NCBI GenBank assembly: GCA_028023455.1
Contig: JAQFVV010000555.1
Location: 1-64,000 of the forward strand
Direction: 5' to 3'
Source: Epiperipatus broadwayi
Lineage: Eukaryota > Onychophora > Udeonychophora > Euonychophora > Peripatidae
Length of the DNA stretch: 64,000 bases
Part shown: positions 42,703-57,690 of the stretch, piece after piece
How positions within the stretch are numbered: the stretch's first letter is position 1
How the letters are laid out: each line of letters begins with the position of its first letter
The notes under the pieces: model-generated
Seen by the model: only the letters and a program-made list of their open reading frames with translations
Told to the model about the DNA's origin: nothing
Databases searched by the model: none
Made by a program: the position numbers and the translations under genes

Positions 42703-44651
42703 TGATAAACAAAAATGCAAGTTAAAAAACTTGCTAACGCTTGTATTTATGTCCACAGATGGCGTCCTACCAAGACTGCCAATCAAGCGTATGTTTTGTT
42801 TACATAAACGTCAGAGTAGTTAGTATTCACTATCTCTAACTATAATTCCACTTTCAGATCATGATTTCAAGCTATTTGCTATCGTCAGTGAAAGACAGGA
42901 ATAAAGAAACTAGATCTGAATACAAACTCTGAGCGTTTATGAAACAATTTCTATTCAGCTTGCAAGCGTGAATTTTTTAGACACGTAATGTCTTCAAACT
43001 CAGCATAGCAAACCAGATAGCTACATGGGTCTGATCTCAGTTCAGCATCACCACATAGTAGAAGCCTCTGCAATCTATATCATTGCAAGAAAGACCTCAA
43101 AGGTACATTTATGATAAACAAAAATGCAAGTTAAAAAACTTGCTAACGCTTGTATTTATGTCCACAGATGGCGTCCTACAAAGACTGCCAATCAAGCGTA
43201 TGTTTTGTTTACATAAACGTCAGAGTAGTTAGTATTCACTATCTCTAACTATAATTCCACTTTCAGATTATGATTTCAAGCTATTTGCTATCGTCAGTGA
43301 AAGACAGGAATAAAGAAACTAGATCTGAATACAAACTCTGAGCGTTTATGAAACAATTTCTATTCAGCTTGCAAGTGTGAATTTTTTAGACACGTAATGT
43401 CTTCAAACTCAGCATAGCAAACCAGATAGCTACATGGGTCTGATCTCAGTTCAGCATCACCACATAGTAGAAGCCTCTGCAATCTATATCATTGCAAGAA
43501 AGACCTCAAAGGTACATTTATGATAAACAAAAATGCAAGTTAAAAAACTTGCTAACGCTTGTATTTATGTCCACAGATGGTGTCCTACCAAGACTGCCAA
43601 TCAAGCGTATGTTTTGTTTACATAAATGTCAGAGTAGTTAGTATTCACTATCTCTAACTATAATTCCACTTTCAGATCATGATTTCAAACTATTTGCTAC
43701 CGTCAGTGAAAGACAGGAATAAAGAAACTAGATCTGAATACAAACTCTGAGCGTTTATGAAACAATTTCTATTCAGCTTGCAAGCGTGAATTTTTTAGAC
43801 ACGTAATGTCTTCAAACTCAGCATAGCAAACCAGATAGCTACATGGGTCTGATCTCAGTTCAGCATCACCACATAGTAGAAGCCTCTGCAATCTATATCA
43901 TTGCAAGAAAGACCTCAAAGGTACATTTATGATAAACAAAAATGCAAGTTAAAAAACTTGCTAATGCTTGTATTTATGTCCACAGATAGCGTCCTACCAA
44001 GACTGCCAATCAAGCGTATGTTTTGTTTACATAAATGTCAGAGTAGTTAGTATTCACTATCTCTAACTATAATTCCACTTTCAGATCATGATTTCAAGCT
44101 ATTTGCTGCGATAGCAAATAGCTTGAAATCATGATCTGAAAGTGGAATTATAGTTAGAGATAGTGAATACTAACTACTCTGACGTTTATGTAAACAAAAC
44201 ATACGCTTGATTGGCAGTCTTGGTAGGACGCCATCTGTGGACATAAATACAAGCATTAGCAAGTTTTTTAACTTGCATTTTTGTTTATCATAAATATACC
44301 TTTGAGGTCTTTCTTGCAATGATATAGATTGCAGAGGCTTCTACTATGTGGTGATGCTGAACTGAGATCAGACCTATGTAGCTATCTGGTTTGCTATGCT
44401 GAGTTTGAAGACATTACGTGTCTAAAAAATTCACGCTTGCAAGCTGAATAGAAATTGTTTCATAAACGCTCAGAGTTTGTATTCAGATCTAGTTTCTTTA
44501 TTCCTGTCTTTCACTGATGATAGCAAATAGCTTGAAATCATGATCTGAAAGTGGAATTATAGTTAGAGATAGTGAATACTAACTACTCTGACATTTATGT
44601 AAACAAAACATACGCTTGATTGGCAGTCTTGGTAGGACGCCATCTGTGGAC

Positions 44652-44655
<4 letters not shown>
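42703..44655. repeat. Palindromic tandem array, 409-bp unit
   Basis: Units start TGATAAACAAAAATGCAAG at 42703, 43112, 43521 and 43930 with an exact 409-base period and only scattered differences. The fourth unit breaks at about 44107 and the sequence turns round: 44108-44655 is the reverse complement of about 43560-44107. The loop is only a few bases, around AGCTATTTGCTGCGATAGCA. The result is 3.4 direct plus 1.3 inverted units. Open frames within it, such as 42557-42823, are not conserved genes. The unit shares several blocks with the array at 50529-52192. Confidence 0.93.
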
Positions 44656-44670
<15 letters not shown>

Positions 44671-44683
<13 letters not shown>

Positions 44684-44686
44684 CGT

Positions 44687-44690
<4 letters not shown>
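44671..44690 (+). repeat. Direct repeat flanking palindromic array, right
   Basis: TATATTTATATATCGTTACA, partner of 42668-42687. It is embedded in (TA)n tracts (44653-44717). Confidence 0.5.
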
Positions 44691-44717
<27 letters not shown>

Positions 44718-44721
<4 letters not shown>

Positions 44722-46774
44722 TAACAGGCACATACGTACGTTACATTATTTTTTATTAGCAAACATAAAAAAAAAAGTTCGCCAATAAAAATGTTTTTTT
44801 TTAAGAATTAAAAACTGAAGATTAAAAAATCATCTTAAACTCGCATATATATAAAATTGCACAGATAAATAATGATTAAAATAAAACTTTATTTAAAAAA
44901 GAGTAGTTTAAAACTAAATTTTCAGAAAAGATTTAGAGATAAAAATATATGTTTAAGTTTGAAAACAAATTAATTAATCTTTTGTAAAATGGAAATGATT
45001 ATTTTAATTAGTAAACTAGCCTTTGGGTCTTTAAATGTATAAGCATCGGTCATATAGGAAAACAATAGAAACTTTTAGCAAATGAAAAGAATCCATCGGG
45101 AAATCGGACCTCAACGAAAAGGTTTTCACCACTATGAAGTAATGTTGAGTTAATCCACAAAATTATTATAAAAGGAAAGGTTTGAAAATAAAAGAGTTAG
45201 TTAGTTATTACAAGGTGACTATATGTGTTAGTGTGGAGTTGAAGGAGAAGGGATTGAAAAGATGCACTCTTCAATCTCTTCAGTTTTGTTAAAAAAAAAG
45301 AAAAATGACATCATTTTTTTTTCTACATTAAGGACCAACTAAATTAAAAGACCTCCAGATAAATAAATAAAAAACAACAGCTAACTCAACCAATTTTTTT
45401 AGGATGGCATGGGAATTCATGTTCAAATGGCAAGCAACAGATAAAGATGAACTGTTTAAACAGTAAGAACTTTATAATTAATGAACATTAAATTAAACAC
45501 TTTCTGTATTTAAAATAATTAAGAAATAGAATCCTATCTGACCAACATTATTTATTAATGAGTTATAATTTTATTTAATGTATTTCTTTTGTAAAATCAT
45601 TTCCATTTATTTATTTATTTATTTGTTCTTTAAGTTTTATTATGATTTCTGTTTTTCATTAAACTAGTTATATAAATATTAAACTTAAGTCAGGCGTGAA
45701 TGGCTACATAGATTTGTAAAGTTATATTAGGGGAGGGTAATCTTAGGTTATTTGTTTTGTAGTTGAATTAGGTCAATGAATTGGATATACTGGTGTAATT
45801 GGTAGATGTAGTATGAGATTCGCTATGGGCAGAATCACTATTATACGCCGCTCACTTCCATTTTGCCGATGGAAGGAATTATAAGACATAGAATGCTGTT
45901 CCTTTCGATGAAGTTTTTTTATTGCTCTTCTTGTCTGGTTGATGTAATATTTCTATCTGACGAGAAGCAGTTTCTTCTCTTAACCTAATTGTGCTGCCGT
46001 ATTCATATTACATTGAACACATTGATATATCAGATGGATTGAAATTTGGTTTGATTGCAAACCTTTGGCCTAAGGTTAAACAAGGATTGAATATTTTCTT
46101 TTCAAATGCAAATCTATGTAGTCTATTCATACTCGACACTCTAAATAAAGATGCATTAAATTTAAGTTGGGTATAGACGCTTGCATGGGTTCGTGACTGG
46201 TTGATTATGTTTTTGGTTTTCATATTCGATCAAAATATATATATAGACATTCAGTAAATACTGATACCTTACGATGAGTATCTAAAATGTATTTATTCGG
46301 ATGTCTTTTAAGTTATTGGTGTTAATGCAAGCATCTTATGGTGAATGCTATTGGGTTACTTAGAAATTTCCCTCTGCAATTGACGGTATCAATGATTTTG
46401 CATTTTGATCATTTATGTTTATTTTGAAATGTTTTTGACCGTGGAATCTATGTAACCGATCTATACTCAACATTTTTAAACAAATCTGTGCGAACTAATA
46501 ATAGTATAAAATTTAAAATGTAAATTAAAAATCTAAAATAAAAGTAAAAATAATGTTAAATGTTAAAGTCAACATATTAAAATAATAATGTTAAATCTTA
46601 TATATATATATATATATATATGCGTATATATATATACATATTAAAATAATAATGTTAAATCTTATATATATATGCGTAAATAAATTTTTGTATGTTAATT
46701 ACTGGCAGTGGCTTATTTTATTTATTTTTTAATATTGAAATATAATTAGATAATATATTATATTATTAAATCTC
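44718..46774. other. Gene-free region
   Basis: AT-rich. A more balanced patch at 45700-46480 has overlapping short open frames on both strands (45991-46176 and 46223-46008) that match no family I know. Short (TA)n with a duplicated TTAAAATAATAATGTTAAAT at about 46577 and 46640. No firm feature. Confidence 0.45.
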
Positions 46775-46956
46775 TGCTACTCCCTGAGCTAGTGACTTGG
46801 TCTAACGACAGGATATCAAAATATATAAAAAAAATTAAAAAAAATTTTTTTTTGACTTACGTATCTGCCTACTTTATAATTTTTTCTAGGTTCAAATGCC
46901 TAGATGGCGCCCTGTAGTGCAGATTTTGTTAAGTAATTCTCCGGATTGTTACAATA
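46775..46956. mobile_element. Half copy of the foldback element
   Basis: GACTTACGTATCTGCCTACT, GGTTCAAATGCCTAG, GCGCCCTGTAGTGCAGAT and GGATTGTTACAATA repeat one arm of the element at 41942-42265. The D-arm-like box (CTAGCTCAGGGAGTAGCAGAG on the minus strand, about 46797-46777) sits on the far side, as in the full copy. Only one arm is present, so it cannot form the long hairpin. Divergence suggests an older insertion. Confidence 0.7.
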
Positions 46957-49008
<2,052 letters not shown>

Positions 49009-49309
49009 TTATTTAATCTTCATTATTCCAAATCCTATCACCTAGCAACTATTTTGACCACATTTTTGACCCTTTGTCATGTCAGTCTTATAAGTCAATT
49101 AATTATTATTTTAGTTAATGATATAAATGAAGAAAAAAATATTTTTTACAAATAGACAAACATATTAATTTATATGTATGTTATATACATATATACTTTA
49201 TGTGTATAAGCAGATATGTAGGATAAATTATTTGCCTACCACTTGATCTGAATTCAATCACTGTGAAAAAACTGGGACTGGTGTGACAGTTGCTTGTAAG
49301 CCATCTCTT

Positions 49310-49311
<2 letters not shown>

Positions 49312-49405
<94 letters not shown>

Positions 49406-49410
49406 TGTGT
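49312..49410. repeat. (TA)n-(GT)n compound microsatellite
   Basis: About 60 bases of TA followed by about 38 of GT with one GAGT interruption. Confidence 0.95.
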
Positions 49411-49693
49411 CAAGCAAGGCAATAGAATTATTATTATAAAAAGAAAGAATATTAGAAAAATCAGTATTTTATAAAGATATCAAAAAAATGAGAATGATAA
49501 AAAAATATTATACTTATAATTGCCTCTATGATGACCCAGAAAACTGCATAATTTTGACAATAATATATAAATCATGAAAATTAATTATTTAATACTTACT
49601 GAAGATTAATATGTAAAAAGATAATAGAAGCTGTAAATCAAAAAATGATAGATAATGAGTAAATTTTATTTTTATATTTATTTGACATACCTA

Positions 49694-49815
49694 TGTATCA
49701 GTTTTGTCTGTTCATATAACAAGATCTAGCATTTAGGCTCAAGTCCAATCATGTGCAAGATATGTAAGTTGGGAACATTCATGAACTCTGCCTTATTTGC
49801 CTATTTTCCAGATCT
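49694..49815 (+). repeat. Dispersed repeat, copy 2
   Basis: Second copy of the repeat at 23201-23334, starting TGTATCAG and ending CCAGATCT in the same orientation. It is somewhat diverged, and the sequence on either side is not shared. Confidence 0.6.
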
Positions 49816-50208
49816 ACCATCTTATGAGCAACAATCGCAATGATACTTAATCTAATTGTATCCCTCTCTGCCAGCATTGCAAAATGAGAACATAAAGTGA
49901 CTCTATGTGAGAAATGATAATATGGTGACATTCTTTTTATTATAATAATATCCCATCTTTCAATATATCTATGATCTTGACCTTTCATGTTAGTTATATA
50001 TAAATAGTTTTAATTCATTAATGTAAATAAAATAAACATGAGTCATTTAATTGTAATAACACTTTATTAATTATCATTGGCCCCATTACACTTATATTGA
50101 ACATCATATTTTCTTTTTTATAATTTTAAAAAATCATGAATATATTCATTAATTGGTTATTTTAATGTGGCTTATTTATATGCCAATAATTGATGAATGA
50201 CTTTTTTC

Positions 50209-50286
<78 letters not shown>

Positions 50287-50528
50287 TAGTGCTAAATTGA
50301 CAAGTGTTTAAACACTTTAATCCACACCTAGAGAGAAATCCTCGATCGAATTTGCTTAATGAGGATTATTTAGTATATTACAAAAATATGATTAACATTA
50401 GCAAATGGAATAACATCAGCTTATGCTGAGTAAGAAATGCATATGGGAAAGTTCATTTGGAATATATGCAATTGTTTCTCAAAATGGTGCACACATGAGA
50501 ATATTAATAAATTATAATGAACTGTAAA
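49816..50528. other. Spacer with (TA)n at 50214-50283
   Basis: About 70 bases of TA dinucleotides; the rest is AT-rich DNA without a recognisable gene. Confidence 0.6.
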
Positions 50529-52192
50529 CAACAAGCTTTGTGATAAATGCTTAGCCAGAGAAAGCATATAAAATATCTTTGTCAGGAAACTTCCCAAACT
50601 TCTGACCAAGGTTTCAAACTGTGGCACTCCTCAGAGAGGTGCTAGGATAGCTTCAGACACTAGATCTAAAAATACCAAGCCAAAGCCAACATTTATCTGA
50701 AAGTTATCTATTGAGTGGAAAATCTGAAATTTTAATATACCTACATATCTTCAAACACAGCTATCCAATTCAAATAGCTATATGGGGCTGAGAGATCTTC
50801 AGCCATACCATATATTAGTATTCTTAGCAATATAACATCTCATAAGATTTAAGACCATGATATAAATAGTCAAAATAAGAGTCATAAATCACATGACCCA
50901 ATATCCTTAAGCTTATAAGATATAAACAATGTGGATTGCCAATTTATCAACAAGCTTTGTGATAAATGCTTAGCCAGAGGAAGCTTTTAAAATATCTCAG
51001 TCACAAAACCTCCCACCCAAACTTGTGACCATGGTTTCATGCTTTGGAACTCCTCAGAAGGCTCTAGTGTAGCTTCAGGCATTAGATCTAAAAATACCAA
51101 CCCAAAGCCAGCATTTATGTAAAAGTTATCTATTGAGAGGAAAATCAAAAATTTTCAGACACCAACATGTCTTCAAAACCAGATATCCAACTCAAATAGG
51201 TATATGGAGCTGAGATATTTTCAGCCATACTCTATATTAGTAGTCTTAGCAATATAATATCACAAGACTTAAGACAGAGAATGTAAATAGTCAAAATAAG
51301 AGTCATAGATCACATGAATCAATTCTCTTGTAAGATAGAAAACAATGAGCAGTTCCAATTGCTGAACAAGCTTTATGATAAATGCTTAGCCAGAGAAATG
51401 ATTTAAACTACTAATATATGGTATGACTGAAGATCTATCATCCTCATATAGCTATTTGAGTTGGATAGCTGGGTTTGAAGACAGGTTAGTGTCTGAAAAT
51501 TTCAGATTTTCCACTCAATAGATAACTTTTAAATAAATGGTGTCTTTGGTTTGGTATTTTTAGATCTAGTGTCTAAAGCTACTCTAGCACCTCTCTGATG
51601 AGTTCCAAAGCATGAAACCACAGTCAGAAGTTTGGGAGGGGTTCCTGACAAAGATATTTTAAATGCTTTCTTTGGCTAAACATTTACCACAAAGCTTGTT
51701 GAGCAATTGGAAATGTTCATTGTTTATATCTTACAACCTTAAGAGAATTGGTCATGCGATATATGACTCTTATTTTGAGTATTTATACTCTCTGCCTTAA
51801 GTCTTATGCAATGTTATATTGCTAAGACTACTAATATATCATATGGCAGAAGATCTCTCAGCCTCAGATAGCTATTTGAGTTAGATAGCTGGGTTTGAAG
51901 ACATGTTGGTGTCTGAATATTTCAGATTTTTCACTCAATAGATAACTTTTAGATAAGTGTTGGCTTTGGGTTGGTATTTGTAGATCTAGTGTCTGAAGTT
52001 ACTTAGTGCCTCTGAGGAGTACCAAAGCATAAAACCATGGTCAGATGATTGGTGGGGGGTTCCTGACAAAGATATTTTAAATGTGTTCTCTGGCTAAGCA
52101 TTTTTCACAAAGCTTGTTGAGCCATTGGCAGTGCTCATTGTTTATATCTTACAAGCTTAAGAGAATTGGGTCATGTGGTCTATGACTCTTAT
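50529..52192. repeat. Second palindromic tandem array, ~419-bp unit
   Basis: Units starting near CAACAAGCTTTGTGATAAAT occur at 50529 and 50948, with a truncated third at about 51364. At about 51405 the sequence turns round, and 51406-52192 carries about 1.9 units in reverse complement. Copies are more diverged than in the array at 42703-44655. The unit is homologous to that array: ACTAGATCT, TCTTCAAAC.CAGC, ATAGCTA.ATGGG.CTGA and GCAATATA-type blocks occur in the same order. No coding frame is conserved. Confidence 0.85.
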
Positions 52193-55100
52193 TATATAAA
52201 AATATGTTTAGTAGACTCAGAAGATTATGGCTTCGGAATATTCATAGGTTTTATTTGGAATGAAAACTAAGACTGTGTGTGGTGCATTCATGTGATCTTG
52301 TCTTGGATTTTAAAGGTGCTTCCGAATTTTATTGAAGAAGTAAAGACCAATTTTTGGCTGAGACTTTGGCAGAATTGGTTTATTAAATGAAGAACAGTCC
52401 ACTGTGAGTTGCTGTGGGTCAGGTGTCCCTGAGCGATCCCATGTAGAGCTATCTCAAGTTACCAAAAAGTCCCAAGGGGAGTTATAGCCTTGTTCTTAGA
52501 CTTGAAGTTAATGGAATGGAGTTTGGCTTTCCAATATGCCTGGTGAGATGAAACACAATATATGTATATATAAACATGAACGAAAAAGCCCATATGCACG
52601 CAATGCTTGGAACAACATATATAAGAATTCTAAGATATAATTATTTCATTATTACTTATGTATTTGGAACATCCAGTGTAATGGTAGTGATTGTGTTACT
52701 AAACAGTAATGGGCAACTTAAAATTAATTGATATAAATAATAATCTACCTTGAATTGATAATTCCTCTCCCTTTATTACATTATAACTTTCCACAAATGT
52801 TGAAACAAAATATGAATATTTGATTCTAAGGGCTTTTCTTACATTTTACAAGTAATTATATATAGGGCTTAGGTGGTGGTTATTGAAATTTATTTCATTA
52901 AACAAAATATTTAATTTTAAATAAACACATTTTATAATTTTAGAACTAGATCTATTATTTTAAATTGGTCAAAACATTTTTTAGAATTATTTTTTAATTA
53001 AAAAAACAAACAAACATATTTTTACTCTGCTTTTTGAATATAACTTTGAAATATAATTAACTTGTTTTTTTTCCAAAACTGGCAATCATTCGCCATAATG
53101 AAAATAACAAAATTGTTTTTAACTTAGCATTAATTAACCACTCCACAAAAAGAAGAAAAGTTGAGAAGAGAGAGAGTAAACCTACTTGCAAGTTTAGGAG
53201 GTTATTGCAATATTATTTGTAAAATCCAAAAAATATAAAATATATTAATACAAATTACAAAATATTGCTGTCACATAAAATGAAATCGAAAATTGTTATT
53301 ATCTAATAGTGGCTCAATGATAGGAGAGACGTTAATAGAGAGTGAATAGAGAGTTAAGTACACATTAAAATTTAGGTAAGAAGTTACAAATCATTTCTAA
53401 TTTATAACTGGTTTCTGATCCCAAGATCAGCTAAAATAAATGCAGTATATTACATTAAGGTTTAAGTTACTTAAAAAAGTCTATGAGTTTTTAAGCAACA
53501 ACTTAAACTTATTACTTTAATCAATCATTAATAGCAGTCCTTGGTTAATTGCAGCATCCATCAGAGTCTAGATCTAGCTTATTGATTCTTTTTTGTCAGG
53601 CAGGTAACATTTCCATTATTTAACTTGTATGTACATTATTGTAGTTTATGGGTTCATAGGTCCTGGGTGATGATTTATTTGGTAGTCTGCATGGGAATGG
53701 CATGGAAAGGTGGATCTTACCTCTACACATGGCACATTGATTCAAAAACTTGAGTGTAGATTCGGCATGTCATTGCTCTTTTTAAAAATAGATATCCTTC
53801 TGTATTCAAATTCAATTCTATTTTTACATTTGTAGACATCGTTCAGAATGCTTTTTAGTTATAAACCTGAGGCATTTTACATACCTTGGTGATCTGCAAT
53901 TTGCAGACCACATAGACACTTTTGTTCTAGCAAGTTATAAAACAATACAATGGTGCCAAAAATTTCCTTGAATGATTGTTTTAAAATCTAATTAGATTTT
54001 AAAACTAACTGAAAATGAATAAAATTTCCACTAGTTGATATTACACAATTTTTTTACAATTATAAGATTTCTAATTTTGACTAATGGATTTCTTGCAAAC
54101 TGATTTAATTGCATTCGATAATATTTGGCAGGATTGCATTAGATTTTCTGAGCATCATTACTAAAATTAAATACTTTATTCAAAATTTTAAATATGTCAT
54201 ATACTATAACATGTTTTAATATAATAACTACTTTACAAATAATTTCTCATCACCTGTTACATATACATATCCTTTATGCACACATACTACTTTTGAAACA
54301 AAATATTTGTTTATTTAAAACATTTAATTTAAGATAATAAAAAATATATACAACACAGTTATTTTTAAGACTAAACCAAAAAAATGTGTTAGATAAGTAC
54401 ATAATTCACACAAGAATGGAGTTTGAATTTGGGTTTGGTGGTGCAAGATTAGAGTGGAATGTGAAGTGCAATCTGACTCTAGATCGACCAATTCACTTAT
54501 TTCATCAAATTAGAAAAACTTTCTAATGTTTAAATTTGCAAAGTAATATTGTATTAAAATGATATTGGACAAGCAATAGTAATAAATATTTAAGCACAGA
54601 ATCTCTAGTATTCCAAATTTCATTGTTGATTTAACCAGTTAATAAATTTGAAACTTTTGTACAATTATTTATATTCTCCTATAATGACCATTGTTTAATT
54701 TCAAATAAACTTGTCTGTATCTTATATATTACAGATTGTCACAAAGTATGTTTCATTATTCACATTATCCTAGGATACATACCATATTTTTTTTCTGTTA
54801 AAGTTCATTGTATTAATGATTCTATAATATTGACTGAGCTTTGAATTTTTGTTCTAAAATATGTAATTATAATTGAGTTCATATTTGTATAATATAATTT
54901 ATTTTTGTTCATTTGACATTTATACTTTTTATTATATAATTTATGGAAACCAATTCAGTAGAAATAAATGCTGCTTTGCTTTTGACAATATGGATGTCTT
55001 TGAAATTGTTAGTCTGTTTAAGTAGTTAAAAAGTTTTGGTTTCAGAAAAATTGTTTATCTTATACCAATGATGTAATTTCTGGGAATCTAAATTGTAATG

Positions 55101-57600
55101 AATTTTTTTTTCAAAAATTTGTTTTAGAATTTATTAAGAACAAATGACCATAAAATGTCTAGGCTAAAAAAAATATGCGTTTAATTATGGCATGATGATA
55201 ATATGTAAAGGAATTATCATATTGAGTAATTTGATGTTCTGATATTAATCTTAACAATAATATGAATGATCATAGTATTTTATTAGTCTTAGTTAAAACA
55301 TTTAATATATTACTAGTTAAAGACTGTATTTTTATTAAGTATACTTTAATTAAATCAGATACACCAGTCTATCATATTTTTTTGTTACGATCGTTCACAT
55401 TTGTCAACTTTTATCATGTTTTCCACATGACCACATATAACAAAAAAAAAAACATTACTATTGAAGTTATTTAATCCAAGTATCATAATATAGTAAATAA
55501 TTTACTGATGATAATAACATATGTAAATTTTACTTTTTTATTTCAATAGTATTAAAATGCTTATACTTTATTATTTTATTTGAATTATTAGTTTTTATTC
55601 ATTTATTAGCTACAACTTTTTTAGAATTTAAAATTATTGATATTAAAAATGTAGATAAGAGACTATAATAACAATAATGTGTAGTAGATTGAACATTATT
55701 GATAGTTAAATTTTATTTTCTGTTAATCAAGTTATTTATATTATTATATAGATCTGCATTTAGTAATCTCTGCTATGCATTAATGGCTGACTCTGATGGA
55801 TAATTTTGTGTGATTTCTATGGATTAAAATTTGTTTGTAAACAAAACTAAAGTTACTAGAATTCATATAAATAAAATTTTAAATATAAGTAAAATTAATT
55901 TAGAAGCAATTGAATTTATCAATTAATAATAATTCAACATCTTTCATATGCCTTTTTAGTTTTATTGTTGTATTTATGTATGTCAAATATTGGATTATCT
56001 TAGTATATCCAATTATTATTTCACAATGTTTTGAGTCACATTTTTCATGTATTATTTTGGTAACTCTACTACAAATCCTAAAATGTTCAATACTGGAATA
56101 TATATGTATAATGAAAGGTGTAAATAATAAAAGTTATAAACAAAATGTAAATTAAAAAGAACAAAAACAGTTGTTTTGAATTAATGTAATAAATCAAAAT
56201 TATATAAATTGAAATATCCTTAGTGTAGTTTAAGCTTGAAATTACTGGAAAATTCAAATTAGGCTTAAAACTTTCTTAACTTATTGACATCAACTAATTA
56301 AGACAACAATGTAATATTCATTGATAAATAGATATCAAATTTTTCTTATTTAGATGGTAAACTAATGACAAAATATTGCTGCAATTCTTGCCATCTGATA
56401 GTTAACAGTGTTGTGAGTAATGGTGCTTATTTTACTTTTCCTTCCTCTTACTCTATATGAAGAAAGCTTTGCTATATAGTGGGCTTAAATAATATTTAAG
56501 ATTAGTCTCTTTATATATAATTGATAGAGTCAAGGAAGTTGAATCATTTAAAACTTTCGATAAAATAATTTTATTATTATTAGAAACGAAATTATTATAC
56601 ATACATTTTAATGATTTTTTTTTTTTAAAAAAAAAGAAAATGGAAGCTTGCTAACGTTTTAAAAAAAAAAATTACTTGTATTAAACAAAAATGAAAAACA
56701 TAAAATGTAAATATATTGAATTTCAAAGTTACTTTATAATATTTAAAAGAAATGACTCTAAAGAAATCTTTAAGAAACTCAAAGCAGAATTATTTCCTTT
56801 TTTCATAACGGAATTATAAAGGAAATTAGTCCCTTTTTTTACGAAAAAGGAATTTTATTTAAATTGATTTCTGTTTCAAAGGTATTTCTGACAATTATAT
56901 AGTTCTACATTATTTCTCTTGTAGAATCATTTTCTATATCAGAACTATCTATCGTTATATTTATTAAATTATATTAATATGAGGTATCTTTTCATTTAAA
57001 AAGATATGTAAATTTCAGACAAAAAATAGTTACAAATGACGATAATATGTGGGAAATCAAAGCAGAATTTTGTCAAGTATAAAATGATTTATTTTAATAT
57101 CATTTTTTTCTGCCAAAAATATAAAAAATGAAATCTTAATTGTAATGTATATGTGAATTTATATTTTGAATATACCCTTGTATTTATGTGAATGCTAATA
57201 TTTGCAATTTATCAGTTGCTTCTGAATCTCATTAGGTTAATAGAAACAATTTAAGGATGTTGCAAAGACACAAAATATTTTTTCATCATTTCTTCTATAC
57301 CTGTAAATGATCTTTACTACCTGAAAAATGGAAAGTGTTATCCAATTAAACATGCAAATTCTGTCCATACAGATATATAACATATATGTTAATATCTGTG
57401 ATAGCCTTGATTCAATATTATTTTAGAGAAAACAGTAGGTTAATCAATTACTATAATCTCCACATTACGATTGCAATTTTTAAAATGACCTTTTAGATAA
57501 AAAGAACTAAATGCATAGTTAACTTTTAATAATTGGATAGATAACAATGATATCAATAGATTAACACTTTGAAAATAAATTATAGTTTGAAATGTAAAAT
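52193..57600. other. Gene-free region
   Basis: A more GC-balanced stretch at 52230-52550 and another at 53560-53900 could be decayed repeats or regulatory DNA, but neither resembles a known family or another part of the window. The remainder is AT-rich; short frames such as 55262-55474 and 55910-56155 have random composition. Confidence 0.45.
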
Positions 57601-57603
57601 ACA

Positions 57604-57622
57604 CAGACAGACAGACAGACAG

Positions 57623-57661
<39 letters not shown>

Positions 57662-57690
57662 CGTATATATATATATATATATATATATAC
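57604..57690. repeat. (ACAG)n-(AC)n-(TA)n compound microsatellite
   Basis: About five ACAG units, then AC, then TA with an ACG interruption near 57661. Confidence 0.95.

Noticed and set aside
42557-42823. 88-codon frame entering the palindromic array
   Set aside because: Runs from AT-rich spacer into the repeat unit and is not preserved in later units.
42703-44290. CRISPR array
   Set aside because: Units are 409 bases and repeated in full with no unique spacers, in eukaryotic DNA.
45991-46223. Overlapping frames of 61 and 71 codons on both strands
   Set aside because: Neither shows a recognisable motif, and two-strand openness suggests chance.
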